Shown here in pieces: positions 24,464 through 35,954 of a stretch of DNA of 64,000 bases; positions within the stretch are counted from its first letter, which is position 1; each line of letters opens with the position of its first letter. The notes under the pieces were generated by a model. The model ran no database searches and was not told the origin of the DNA. It saw only the letters and a program-made list of their open reading frames with translations. Origin of the DNA: Kondoa malvinella (Eukaryota; Basidiomycota; Agaricostilbomycetes; Agaricostilbales; Kondoaceae); NCBI GenBank assembly GCA_039545315.1, contig BCIM01000002.1, forward strand, positions 2,208,331 through 2,272,330, given 5' to 3'. Both the position numbers and the translations under genes were made by a program.

Positions 24464-25355
24464 ATGTCCAAAAAGTCCAAAGATCCAGAAACAGCCGTGC
24501 CTATCCCGCTCGTATCTCCACAGCAGCAGACACCTCCTTCTTATGCTCTAGCAGCTGCAGAAGAGCCCTATGTTCAGCCTACAACCGAACGTGCACCACC
24601 GAGCTATTATTCCATCTTTCCTCCTCGTGCGCCTGCTCGACGACATGTTAGCAAAAGCAGACGCGAGTTGGACGCAGAGTATGAAGAGCCGAAATGGATG
24701 GATTGGCTTTATGGCATTAATATGATCCTCATGTTCCTTTTTGGCATTGCTGCTATCTGCTTTGGGCAGATCTTCAGGGATGATCTGAGCGACGAGTACG
24801 TCCAATTCCCGACATCTAAGATCAAATTTGACGGCAGGATAGTTTCGACGATTCCACTTGCGCCGGCGATTACATAGAGGGCGCATCACGAGGCAACTAT
24901 CATCACGATTGCGTGCAACTCTACCTCTCTGGCACATTGATGCTCGTCGCTGGAGCAATGTCTATCGCTTTCGTCTTTACACCTCTCCTCTACTCACTAT
25001 GGTCCTTCTTCATGTAAGTTCGCTGTTGTCTTGTCTAAGTAAGTCCTGGACTGATTGTCCTTCTAGCATTGGACTTCGACAACAAACCATATACGCCTTG
25101 AACGTAGCTATCACCATAGCAATGGCCGCGCTCTACCTCTCAGCATCAATCATCCTCTTTACCAACCGCGCCTTCTCACATCCAAGCCAAATGTACGGAT
25201 CGACTAATGATAGCTTTCTGAAAGCCATACCGATCATTCAGCTATGCGCTTTCATCTGTGTTGGGTCACAAGCGGTCATGTTGGCTTATATGGCGTTTAT
25301 GATCAACAAGCGAATGGTGGAGGCTGAGAGGGAACAGGAGTCGAGGGTTGCGTAG
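24464..25355 (+). CDS. Four-span membrane protein of unknown function
   Basis: Three exons, with a 47-nt intron that starts in GACGA|GTACGT and ends at GGATAG, and a second near 25015-25065. The cytosolic N-terminus is Pro-rich (PPSYALAAAEEP, ERAPPSYYSIFPP), with two PPSY motifs that could bind WW domains of Rsp5/Nedd4-type ligases. Spans: GINMILMFLFGIAAICFG; LYLSGTLMLVAGAMSIAFVF; ALNVAITIAMAALYLSASII; AFICVGSQAVMLAYMAFMI. A Cys-containing luminal loop (NYHHDCVQLYL) precedes span two. The tetraspan plan recalls MARVEL or Sur7-like fungal proteins, but no signature is clear. Confidence 0.65.
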
Positions 25356-25538
25356 GGTGCAATCACCGGAACGAGTTGGGTTTAGTTTTTGTGTGATTTC
25401 AGTATTTGTAGGGCGTGTATGCCGGAGCGAAGTAGCGAGTATACCCAATCGAGTAGGGTACGGCACGATCAATCTATCCATCAATACGAGATAGGAATGC
25501 ATGATAAAACCACAAGAAGCGTTAGTCAAGCCCAGACT

Positions 25539-26412
25539 TTATACGCCTCTTCGAGCCATTGTAGTCGACCTCAGTCGACTGCTGACAGGTAAAATGTCAT
25601 GCTTGTGTGCAACGTGATCACGAATATACTTGTGGTAGGGCACTTCTTGCATATGAGCAGCAGGATCATCTTGTAGTATCGACCAAAGCTGTTGCATATT
25701 ATTTGCTCTGTTAGGCTTCAGCTTCTGGTCTAGCTCTCGTATGTCATGCGCGAGTATTTTCGACCTGGAAGTAATCAATCACGTAGTAATGTGTGCAATG
25801 AAGGACTGACATGGTTGCTTTCAGAGAATTAAACGTCATCCGGTAGTTGTTCTGTGCAGGAGAGTCTTGCTGTGGGTGCGGCATCAAAGTCATCTCGTAG
25901 CTGTTGTTATAAGGTACCAGATGCGCGGTGAAAGCCCAATCAATGAAGGCTGGTAAGAAGGATCCGTCGGGGTTCTCTTGTATCAAGATATTTGCCGCCA
26001 ACAGATCAAGGTGTGCAAGAGGAAGTAGTTGTTGTACGGCGAGTAGAACGCGTGAAAGACTCGACCCCAATTACCGGAGTCGAATGATGAACGCTGGACT
26101 CTGAGAGATCGGGGAGGAAGGAGTTCGAGGCATTGTCGTTGACAATCCGCGATGATAGTGTCGAAGCAGACGTTGTCCGGAAAAGCCGCCATGACGATGT
26201 CAATGAGAACGAGCTCGTTGTTTGCAGGTAAAGACCTGATGCGATTTGACCGGTAAATCAGAATCTTCTTGAACAACATAGGGAAATTTATCTGACGCTG
26301 AAAGCAAATCTTGTCGAAAACAAGAGTACCAAGACTCGACAACATCATTGAGTATGGACAAGCGCCTCGAAGTAGCCGTTCTGCTCGGCAATATGAGTCC
26401 TTCGCAAGACAT
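25539..26412 (-). CDS. Uncharacterised protein, start and one junction uncertain
   Basis: Three exons can be read. The first (from ATG 26412, or open further upstream to about 26680) ends RRLSILNDV. A 43-nt intron leads to RQINFPMLFKKILIYRSNR and ELVLIDIVMAAFPDNVCFD. A longer intron (89-97 nt) leads to ENPDGSFLPAFIDWAFTAH, and a last short intron joins KATM to SKILAHDIRELDQKLK. The unspliced frame before ENPDG reads HLDLLAANIL followed by IDW, which looks like a phosphotransferase (APH/kinase-like) catalytic loop, but it cannot be joined in phase to the upstream exon. Leu-rich upstream coding (SLVKTLQAVSLSLRNLLPFD) suggests more N-terminal sequence. Function unknown; a decayed gene is possible. 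Confidence 0.4.
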
Positions 26413-26712
26413 AGGAAGATCATGCGACGAGGTCAAGCCTTGAAGCAAAAGCAGGCAAGTACGTAGATCGAACAGTCGAGTGTAATAGCCAGGAGCGTCA
26501 AAGGGAAGCAGGTTCCGCAGAGAGAGAGAAACGGCTTGTAAGGTCTTGACCAGGCTGGCAGGCAACGGAGACAATCGAATAACGCATGTGTCGTCGGGGC
26601 AACACTTGCGCGTCCACAGAGACAGCTGGCAGAGATAGAGCGGCGGTAACAGGTCAACCTCGTTGCATTAATTTCTCGCTTGTCAACACCCAACGACTCC
26701 CTCTTACCAGTT

Positions 26713-28234
26713 ATGGCCACGATCCTAAGCCAAGATGTGCCGACAACGACAGATGGCAGCGAGTTGAAGATCAAAGTAACTCATTTGGACCATGAGAGGG
26801 TCAATTTTGTGCTTGACGGTGTTGAATTAGGGTAAGAGCTGTTCTCTCTCTCCTCTCGCTCAGTGTAAGGCTGATGGTATTACAGAATGGCGAACGCACT
26901 ACGAAGAACGATGATAGCGGATATTCCTACGCTCGGTGAGTCTGTCACGTCAACAAGTGCCCAGCAGCTGATAATGTAGGGAACAGCCATCGAATTCGTT
27001 ATTGTAGCAGAAAACAGTTCTGTATTGGCTGATGAATTCCTCGCGCATCGACTGGGCATGATTCCGTTGATATCAGGCGGCATGGAACAATACATTAAAT
27101 TCACTCGAGAGGTGCGTCTATGCCTCTGCTTCACCTTAGTGTGATATCGAAGAATGACTTGCACAGGAATGCAACTGTATGCCACCTGGGGGGATCAACA
27201 TGGAAGACTATTACGGCTGTGATCAGTGCACGATAGAATACACGCTCAAAGCGAAAGCCTTTGATCGGGCCCTGTCAGTCAGTACAAAACAGCTAACTGT
27301 ATCTGCTACTTCTACGGGTGAACGAAGAGGGGATGTGGGTCAGCCTTATGGTTCGTCTTTCATTCTAAATTATGGAATTATGCTGACGTTGAACAGAGGA
27401 ACCTGGGTCAAAGGGTATTCTGTTATGTAAATTGGGACCAGGGCAGGAATTAGATCTGCGGGCGTATGCCTACAAGGTCAGTGATGCCCTTCCGTTGACC
27501 TTTGATAGGTCTAAATGGGTTGGGCGTGTTGACAGGGCATAGCGCAAGAACACGCAAAATGGAGCGCAACCTCAGCAGTCGGTTTCGAATATGACCCACA
27601 CAACCGATTACGGCATACAGACCTTTGGTATGAAGTTGGCACGAAACCAGAGAACGAGTGGCCGGTGTCAAAGAATGCTCAGGTAGGTGAAGGCTAGGCA
27701 TTATCGGCTTTTGCTGATGCGGCGTGTTCTGCACTTACAGCTAGAAAGAGCTCCAAGAGATGATGAAGGCGTCGATTGGGCGCACAAGCCATCTAGATTC
27801 TACTTTGACGTGGAAGCTTCCGGTTCACTCAAACCCGAAGACATTGTCCAAAAAGTACCTTTCCCTCCTTTCCTTTCCTTCTCTTACTCTGCTGACAGTA
27901 TTTGTGAAGGGCCTAGATCAACTAATTTCCAAACTCGCAGGCGTGCAACAAGGTCTAGCGGACCTCCTCGCAGGCGGTCAAGCCCAACAACAAGCTTTCC
28001 AACCTGAATTCAACCCTGGTGCTCATGGAGCCGCTACACCCGCTTATCAACCGAGTGGTCAAACGCCTGCTCACGGTGGGAGAACGACTCAATACAATTA
28101 TGGATCAAACGCGAATTCAGGTGGGAATACGAATTATGGCGGTGCGACGGCGGGTCAGACTGGTTATGGTGCGTCTGATCTTGTCCTTTGTTACTTTGCA
28201 TTCAACTGATGCGGTTCTAGGTGGTGGGTATTGA
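26713..28234 (+). CDS. RPB3: RNA polymerase II subunit RPB3
   Basis: Multi-exon gene. The N-terminus has [18 protein letters not shown], then [16 protein letters not shown], then [20 protein letters not shown] and GMIPLISGG. These are the alpha-subunit-like dimerisation motifs of RPB3. A zinc site follows (ECNCMPPGG ... [11 protein letters not shown]). Later blocks [34 protein letters not shown] and [17 protein letters not shown] are typical. RPB3 pairs with RPB11 to start Pol II assembly. The last 70 residues are Gln/Gly/Asn/Tyr-rich ([17 protein letters not shown]) and end GYGGGY after a final small intron. Introns of about 50 nt interrupt the coding sequence at least six times. It starts near the 5' end of the minus-strand unknown gene. 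Confidence 0.9.
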
Positions 28235-28453
28235 GCTTAGGCAGAGGGAATAGAAACGATTGCATGTGCATTGTAACAACTTTGAGCTTGATCTGAGTCC
28301 AGATTCTGGACCTCCGTCCAGGATCCTGAACAGAACCCTTTTGAGTCATTTGATATTTCTTGCCGACAAACAACGCCTTCTCCTGCACGAAACAGTGGTT
28401 CACCCCTTTGCCAGTCTGCCCCAAGGGAAGGGCCCACAGCGTCTCTTCTCGCA

Positions 28454-30761
28454 ATGAGTCCAATGAACGCGAACAAGACACGCCAGCCGATGACTTTGCA
28501 CGAAATTGATCAAATGGAAATGGCATCCTTCACTTTAATCTTGAAGCAACGTCTCATGTCGCTCATGTCCGGCAATTCACTAAACACTCGGAAAATAAAA
28601 GATTTGATGGAAGTCATCAGAATGACGAGTCCTTATTTCGCTGAACACTACGTACGCCCTTGTCCCTGGGCTGCTGGTCCCAGTCTGATGCGTGTTTAGC
28701 GGGAGAATGAAGCCTTTCAACTGGATCTCGATATCATCTCACGACGTACAATACTGCTCATGTATGAATATCTGGCATTTGATCGTTTCCCCGACATTCG
28801 TTCGCTCGGGCATTCACCCATCTTGCCTCTGGCGAATCAAAAAGCGCATGAAGAGCCTTTGAAGAGTACTGGCATGCAGAAGAGTGACTCGTGGGAAAGT
28901 GTAGCGAGCACGTCGACGCTACCAGTGGTTGCGTTGGCGAAAAGTACTTCAGCTGTTGTAAAGGGAAAGCAGCTGCATGTTCAAGCAGAATCGAAGGCAA
29001 AAGAACCTGTACCTGCTACTTCTTCTGCTTCAGCCAAGACAGACTATTGTAGTATATGCGCAAGATGGTTTAAGCCTGATCGAGGCTTATGTGGGTCAGT
29101 TCAAGCTTGTCTGACCAAGAGCTGAGTCAGAACTATGCAGTGCAGCACTTGACGGATCCAAGGATTAAGCAGGGGCATCCTCGTTGCGAGCTTTGTGGGC
29201 TCAATTTTCCAGCGCTGGACGCTTTGGAAGTGGTGGGTACTGCTCAATGACACCACGTCTTAGCAAGGCTTATTGTGCCGGCAGCACAATCAAACCTCAC
29301 ATCAACCCGAACCGCTATCAGAACCAGCAGGCTTAGCAACAGTCTCGCTTCCACAGCCTCAAACACCCCATCTCACCCCTTCTTCCAGCCAGAGCTCTTT
29401 GCCTTCGACTAATCTGTCTCCTGCTGTGGATCCGCTGTTTTCTCTCCTTCAACAAGCACAGCAACCTGGGAAATCTTGCCCTGATGATTTTGCTCGGTCT
29501 CTGGATGAACCATCTACGGATTGCGTGACTCTTCCAACAGAAGAGTTGCGAGCTGTTCCCGCTGAAATGCATAGCTCAGCCGGCTCAGAGTGCTTGAAAG
29601 GCGTTACTGTCGCATTCAGTAATATCGCTGCTGTTCGTCTTCTTTGCCCTTTTCTCTTCCTTTGCTGACTTTTAGCAGAAACACGTCGGAATCAACGCTC
29701 TCAAGTCATTGGCCAAAAGGACTGGAGCCTTTCTACTGCTCGATGCTCAATTCGCACGACTAAGCCAAGCAACGCATTACCTGCATTCGAGCCAATACAC
29801 TTCGTTTGGTGATTTTCGAATGGCTGTCAACCGAGATTTATGGATCTGTTCTACGGACTGGCTGTTGGATTGCGCGAATCAGCAAACATGGTTGGATGAG
29901 ACGAAATACCTTTTGGCGCCAAAGTTGCACCCTCGTCCACCTCCCAGAGCAGCGGTTCCTCCGGCGACTGAAAGCAGTCCTATTATTCCACAATTATCTA
30001 GTCATGATAGCGGTCTGCAAAAGCCGGCGGGCCCTATTGAGAACCTTATGAAACATTTGCGTACGGAGAAACCTGGTCTGCACACTTGTCCCAATTGCAG
30101 GGACACGTTCGAGGCTGTCGATCGCTATGGTGAGCACTCAAACCTGCTACATGTATTCATAGAGCTTATCGTTCTACAGTGGATCATCTCGTCCTTGATG
30201 GTTGTTTGACACGGATGAGGGATGGCGCACGCCCGAGCAGGACAGTTGTACGTGACAACGGTTCTCTTCAGTATCATACTGATATACACCTCGTCGAGAA
30301 CAGAACCTGAACCCACTACTGGGCGTCGAGCGCTCCTACATCGACCAGACTTTAGATACGGTAGCGAAAATCGATGATGCCGTTTCCCTTCTTCGGCCAC
30401 TTTTGCTCAATCTGCGCTATACCTCCGGCGATACTCCTTTGCAAGAAGTGTTGACGCTCTTTCAAACGGATGTGCAGAAGTTGCAATCGCACAAAGAAGT
30501 CAATGCGAAACCTGGGTCGCGCAAAGCCCCTCAGCCGAGGAAACCTACTTGCAGTATTTGTCTGAATCAGGCTAGACAACTGCATGGCTTGTCGTGTGGG
30601 CATCTTGGGTGAGTATTTGCTAGTCTTACAAGTGTGAGATCTAAGAATTGTCCAGATGCAAGCACTGCCTCACTAGTTGCGTGACGCAACATGAAAAATG
30701 TCCAGTCTGCCGGACCAAGCAGACTTTAGGCGACTTGCGACCAGTATATTGGGATGTATAA
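28454..30761 (+). CDS. Zinc-finger / BRCT / UBZ4-like / RING protein, probable E3 ligase in DNA damage
   Basis: Domains in order, after splicing: a helical N-terminus (LHEIDQMEMASFTLILKQRL). Two C2H2-type fingers follow (CSICARWFKPDRGL..QH..H, and CELCGLNFPALDALEVHNQ then TSH), then a Pro/Ser linker. A BRCT domain runs from KGVTVAFSNIAA through LAKRTGAFLLLDAQ, ATHYLHSSQYTSF and WICSTDWLLDC to ETKY. A C2HC finger of the Rad18/UBZ4 kind follows (CPNCRDTFEAVDRYVDHLV then DGCL). The C-terminal C3HC4 RING is CSICLNQARQ ... LSCGH ... CKHC ... CPVCR, closing with LRPVYWDV. BRCT domains read phosphorylated partners, UBZ4 binds ubiquitin and RING domains recruit E2s, so a nuclear ubiquitin ligase acting at DNA damage is inferred. 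I do not know a named protein with this order. Confidence 0.75.
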
Positions 30762-30971
30762 AAGAGCACGTCTGTGGGATTAGGATTAAGTTGGGCTTCC
30801 GTGCGGTTTGTGATTGCATTTTCACACTGTAAGAATAGGTTTGCGCTGTATTTTGCATTTGCGCTTTGATTTTGCATGTACTACATGGCCTGAACGTGAC
30901 GATTCGTAATGCACGGTAAACGGAAAACAATATATACGGTTACAGCCCCAAAGAAAGATACAGGAAACAGA

Positions 30972-33765
30972 TCAGATGCGGCCGACGCTGGCCAGTTTGG
31001 CAAAGCTTCTTTTGTTGGGTGAAGTCTTGCTGGGCGAGTCGAGTAGGCCACTAAGGAATGAAGCTGGTTGACTGTCCGATAGCTGGTTAGAGAAGTCGAA
31101 GATGGAAGTGCTCGCCGAGCTGTGACTGATCAATGCTGGCTTGGCGATAGAAGGCGGTAAGGGGATCTGAGCTGGATCACTGTACGCACTATCAGTAGGG
31201 TCTGAAGTTTGTAAGTTGTACTTACATAGCAAGCTGCTTTATAGCTGAATTAGGACGAGATAGCTCTTCGTACCGCTTGACAGCCTCAGCGACGGGGCTC
31301 TTCTTGAAAGAAGGTACAGCCGGTGTCGCTTTCGCCTCATCCAAGGGCAGAGCGAAAGCTTGTGCTGAAGTCGCAAAGGAGAAGATCTGCTGACCCTTCT
31401 CGAGCGAGACGGCTAATGGAGGTATCCGAGCTTGCTTGTCCGCTAATGGACTGGTGATAGGCGAAAAGGTACCTTGAGCAACAGGTGAGTAGGTCTCTTC
31501 CTTCAGGTAGGGCGAGGGCAGCGATATCTCTCCATCTGTCGCTGGCAGTGGGACTTGAGTCGGATCTTTAGGCGTTTTCAGCTTGATTTCGACCTGCTCT
31601 TCGACTATTCGATCCTGGACAATCTCCTGATCTTCTTCCTTCATCTCTTCGACCACTGCTTCAGACTTCTCTGAGACATCCTTAAGCGAAACTTGACTTT
31701 CACTCTTGCTCATGCCTTTTCGTTTCATTTCCATCTTTTTCCTCTTCTCCCGCGCTTCTCTAGCTTTTGCATCTGAAGCCACAGTCCCTCTATCAAAGAA
31801 GGATCCTGTAGTCGCTTTCTTCGTAGTAGTCGAGACTGTTTTCTTGCTTTGAATCAACTTTGGTCGGACAGCCGCTTTCTTCGGCGATGCTGCAGAGGGA
31901 ATAGGTGGGAAAGTCATTGATGCGAAAGCAGATGGCATAGCTGGTAGTGGCGCAGCTGTCGTCTCTTTCGTCGAGCCCGTTGAGGCGGAGGAGACTGCTC
32001 GAACAGGTGAAGCTGGAGGTCGTTTTGGCTTGAAGGAAGCGGAAACAGCCGTCTTCGTCTTTGTAGAAGTAGATGAAGCGAGTGCCTTGCCAGAGGATGA
32101 GGAAGAGAGGCCTTCTTTTCGCGATTGCAATGGCCGACTGACTGGCGCCCTCGCAGCGGGTTTTACATCTTCTTTTGACGCAGAACTCTTCAGTGTGGGT
32201 TTAGTGTTCGTTGTTGACCGAGTCGGTGCCGGTCTCGCTGTATTGGATGAAGTAGACGTGTTGAGTGCAGGCTGTGTTTGTGATGTTGACAAGGCAGTGA
32301 CGGCTCGACCTGGAGCTCGCCGCGGTTTGAAAGACGCAGCTCGAGAAGTAACGGGTCTAGAAGGACCTGGAAGGGAAGCTTCTTGTACTGGTGAAAGAGA
32401 TTGTTGTTCAGCTTGAGAGGCAGGGAGGAAATTGAATGCGGATCCAAATGAAGGAGCGGTTGCTGGTATCTCTATAGGTGTGCATAAGGGACTGCTTATA
32501 GATGGTAAGGAGAATTGCGAGATAGAAGAGGTTAGCGTTGGCCGAGAAGCGGCTTCTGTTACGGGCGCAAACAGATCGTCCAATATCGATGTGAAGGGCG
32601 CTCGCCTCTCTTGTACTGATGCAGGTCGGGAAGGTACTTCGGCTGGCTGTCGTTTTTCCATTACAGAAGCTGGTCTCGTTTGCTCCTGAGTATTCGTCCG
32701 CTGATGCCTCGATTCAGGTCGCTTGACAGGTGAAGAACGCGCAGATTTGATTGGACCGTTCTCCTTCACAGAAGCAGAGAGTGCTTTGACTGGCGGGCGA
32801 GTCATAGGTTTCGCAGCAGGAGCTTGAGATCTCGCTTTTAGTGGACTTGCTGGTCTAGCTTTCGCAAAGAGTTTCGTAGGTGACATGCGACCGTTCGCTG
32901 CTGCTCCTGCTGCGGGAAGATTGAGGTACTTGCGCATCGTCGGTGTGAGAGGTGCAGAGAAACTACAATACTATCAGCATAGCCTGAGTTCGAGAGGTGT
33001 AGACGCACGCATCGACCCGAGCGCTCCATTCAGTCTTGTAGACATTCCAGATCTGCCTTCCAGCTTCGCGCACTTTCACTTCCTTATCCACTGCAGCTTT
33101 CCTGATAACCTCTTCAATCAGAGCCAAGCTTCCACGTCGCTCTATAGCCTCTTTATCGATCAGCATTCCTCCGCTGGCATTCTTGCTCATCGCTTCTAGA
33201 ATCGCTTCGGCACATCCTTTGCGCATGGTCGCAGACTTATCTGACATGCCTTCTGCTATGTAGGGCATGATATGCGGTAAATGAGTATTGTGGATAATGG
33301 CGCTGATGCAAGATTGGGTGCGAGTGATATATAGCTTGTTTGTTCTAGCGAGCAGTCGAAGGATAGTAGGAAAGTAGATCTGAATCAACGGTTGAAAGGA
33401 TGGCCCTAGTCGGGTCGCAGAAGACATGAGATCGAGTGTGGAACCTGACAAGCGCGTCCGTTCTGTTATGAGACAGTTGGTGATGCGCTTGATCATGTCC
33501 TTGTCCTTGAATGCCGCAACGAATTCATCTGCAAACTTGCAAGCTCCACCACGAATGGCCAAAGTAAAGCGTTGTACGGCAGCTTCAATCTTCTCCCATG
33601 TGTGCTCGTCTTCTGTCAGTTCAAGGACATGCGTCAAGGCCGATAGCTCGGTTCTCAGCTGTCACAGGTCAGAATTGGCTGTAAGTTGGCTGGGAAATGC
33701 TGACTTACCTGTGCTATTGTCTCAACGTCTACTCGAGACTTGGAACCTTTCTTGGCCGGCGCCAT
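30972..33765 (-). CDS. CLASP/TOG-domain microtubule protein with one TOG and a basic disordered tail
   Basis: The start at 33765 (APAKKGSKSRVDVETIAQ) leads, after a 50-nt intron, into a CLASP-N TOG array. HEAT-like helices include WEKIEAAVQRFTLAIRGGAC, SGSTLDLMSSATRLGPSFQP, ILRLLARTNKLYITRTQSCI, MRKGCAEAILEAMS and KVREAGRQIWNVYKTEW. After about residue 235 comes a long basic Ser/Pro-rich region (SPVKRPESRHQ, KPKRPPASPVRAVSS, KKATTGSFFDRG), then a short acid stretch and PSKTSPNKRSFAKLASVGRI at the end. Such tails bind the microtubule lattice. It probably stabilises spindle or cytoplasmic microtubules. Stu1 and metazoan CLASPs have two or more TOGs; here I see one. Confidence 0.75.
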
Positions 33766-34393
33766 GCTCGATGCAAGTAAAGTTGTTTACTTTTGACGGC
33801 AAGAGAGGAAGGCCACGAGAGTCACAGGACCAAGCTAGGAGAGCTACAATTGCCTTTACAAGGCTGCTTGAGGTCTTGCTGCGCGAAATTGACGCTCGAT
33901 GTTGGCTGCTAAAGACAACGGGCAGGATTCGATGTTGTCTCTTTTCCAGCGACGATGATCTCTGGTCTGCTTCGCTTTTCGAGTGACCCATGAAGCTCTA
34001 GTCTATCCTTCGTTCCGCATTGGCTGGTCAGACTCGTGCTTTCCTCACAGCTTTTCACCAGTCGACTGTTTTGCCGAACCTTGTCTTGCCGTTAGTTATG
34101 ACTGCACTGGTATATGTGCCTTCTGGAGCGCTCTACTATGCCTGTCCATCGCTCTCAGCCTCCCTGAGCTTCGGATCCCGTCGAAGGATGCTTCTGAATA
34201 CCTTCTAGCGGTGCTATTCTGTGCTGTCTGTCTGTCAGTCCAATAACCTTCCTAATTTGCAATATGCTATGTCTTGTACCGCTATTGGCGCTGACGGCTG
34301 TTCGGTTCAATCATGTAATTCACCGCCTGTAACTATCACCGCCTTTCATTAACAGCTCTGCTTCATTCCCCTTGATTCTCTCTTTCTCGTTCA
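33766..34393. other. Divergent spacer with possible small membrane-protein ORF
   Basis: About 630 bp. An open frame at about 34005-34208 reads SILRSALAGQTRAFLTAFHQ, then VLPNLVLPLVMTALVYVP, ending SRRRMLLNTF. It resembles a small mitochondrial or ER membrane protein but lacks an ATG and a clean upstream exon. A 71-codon ORF starting at about 33773 precedes it. Neither is firm. Confidence 0.25.
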
Positions 34394-35792
34394 ATGACGA
34401 CGACTATTCTATCAGCTATGATTCGAACAATCACTTTCTCGCAGCCGCAAACTGAAGAACAGGTCGAACCGTGTTCTATCCCAATCCGACCTACAGCGCC
34501 CATTGATCGTCTACCTGTCGAATTGCTCAACATGATATTACATCGCTTGGCGCTCACTGTCAATCACACTAATCCCAGAGAATCGCCTAACCCTTCTCGA
34601 ATCGCTCCGCTCGCTACAGTCTGTCGAACTTGGGCTGGTCCAACTCGCATTGCTCTGGAACGCTACGTCAAGCTGCATAATGCTAGACAGACAAGAATGT
34701 ATCTGAAATGGCTTGAAGACAGACCAGAGGCTGCTTCAAGGCTGCTTCGTCTAGTGAGAATCTTGTGCTGTTGACTTGGTCTAGCTTATCGATGATGGAG
34801 GACGCTCTGAACAAGTGGGATCTGTTCGTCGACAACCCAGCTGCTGTTTCTGCTCTTTTACGCATACTCAAGCTGACCAAAAACATTCGTTACCTCAAGC
34901 TTGGTTATCTGCATACACTCAACCAGGAGGACTTTTTGCATGTATTAGCTGGCCTTTCTTCTCTGAAGTACTTTGTGAGTCTCTCTTGTTGCTAATGCGA
35001 ATCAGGCTAATATGGTTACAGGTCATGCAGAACTCGAGCGGTTATAAGCATCACGCGCAGATCTCTTGGTTGAACATTGTCGAAGTAGCGCAACATTGGC
35101 CTTCACTCTGTAGTCTGGACATCTTCGGTCATAGCAACACCTCGATAACAACTTCTTTGCCTACATTCCCTTCAAACCTGCGCACAATCTACCTGGCTGA
35201 CTCGCCTTGTACCGACACGGATCTACTTCAGCTACTAGCCTTAGTCGAACCCGGTACCTTGCGCGAATTAGGCCTGAACTGGTGTCGTCGACTCACGGAC
35301 GAAGGCATCATCACCGCTTTCAAGACGTACGGTAATTCGTTACGCGTTCTGACCCTCGTCTCGTGGTCGCTGTCGAAATCTGCCACACCTGGAACATTCG
35401 TGCTGGATTCGACCATCGCTCACCTACCGAACCTGATGATCCTCGATATAGAAGGCGCTTTTGCAAGTGATGCTCTCTTCAGTTACCTCAAAGAGAAAGG
35501 TCACGGTAACTTGAAGACAATTCTGAGTAAGAATTGTTTCTTCAGTCCCGAAGTCTGCATCGAGGCAATAGAAGCGGAGAGCATGGCATTAGGCAGGCTG
35601 AGCGTCAGTCTGACGATGCTGCGGACGGATATGTGGAATCAGCAGCAGGCGCATGCAGTTTCGGTGAGTGTTTCGAAAGGCTGAGGAATACAATTGACGA
35701 GATGACAGAACTGCTGCGAAGCATACGGAGTCGAGTTCCAGCACCATTGGAGCTTTTCGGAGGAAGAGTTGTGCAAGGCATTGGATTGCTGA
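34394..35792 (+). CDS. F-box/LRR protein
   Basis: The N-terminal IDRLPVELLNMILHRLAL and IAPLATVCRTWAGPTR form a good F-box (Leu-Pro-x-Glu-Leu-Leu, then a W-containing end). A short intron (about 31 nt, or a nearby alternative) near 34755-34785 leads to LSMMEDALNKWDLFVDNPA. LRR-like strands follow (NIRYLKLGYLHTLNQEDFLH, SLCSLDIFGHSN, NLRTIYLADSPCTDTDLLQ, TLRELGLNWCRRLTDEG, SLRVLTLVSWSL, NLMILDIEGAF). A last intron beginning at GTGAGTGTTTCG gives the ending NCCEAYGVEFQHHWSFSEEE and stops at 35792 rather than 35684. It is probably the substrate receptor of an SCF ligase. Confidence 0.7.
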
Positions 35793-35954
35793 TCGGTCAC
35801 ACCGCAGAAATGCCTTCGATATATGCCTAGTGGAAGATGTTCCGATTCTGGAAATTGTACCAATGTAACACAGCAGCATTAAAGATCCAATACCAATGCA
35901 CGACACAATAAATGCTAGACGATAATGCCTGTCTACCCCAAGAAAAGACCAAAC

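Noticed and set aside
32030..32689. Plus-strand frames within the CLASP-like gene
   Set aside because: Acidic/Ser complements of the Ser/Pro/Lys-rich minus-strand exon.
33773..33986. 71-codon plus-strand ORF starting MQVKLFTFDGKRG
   Set aside because: It begins eight bases from the CLASP-like start with no room for a promoter and has no recognisable family; kept only as a note.
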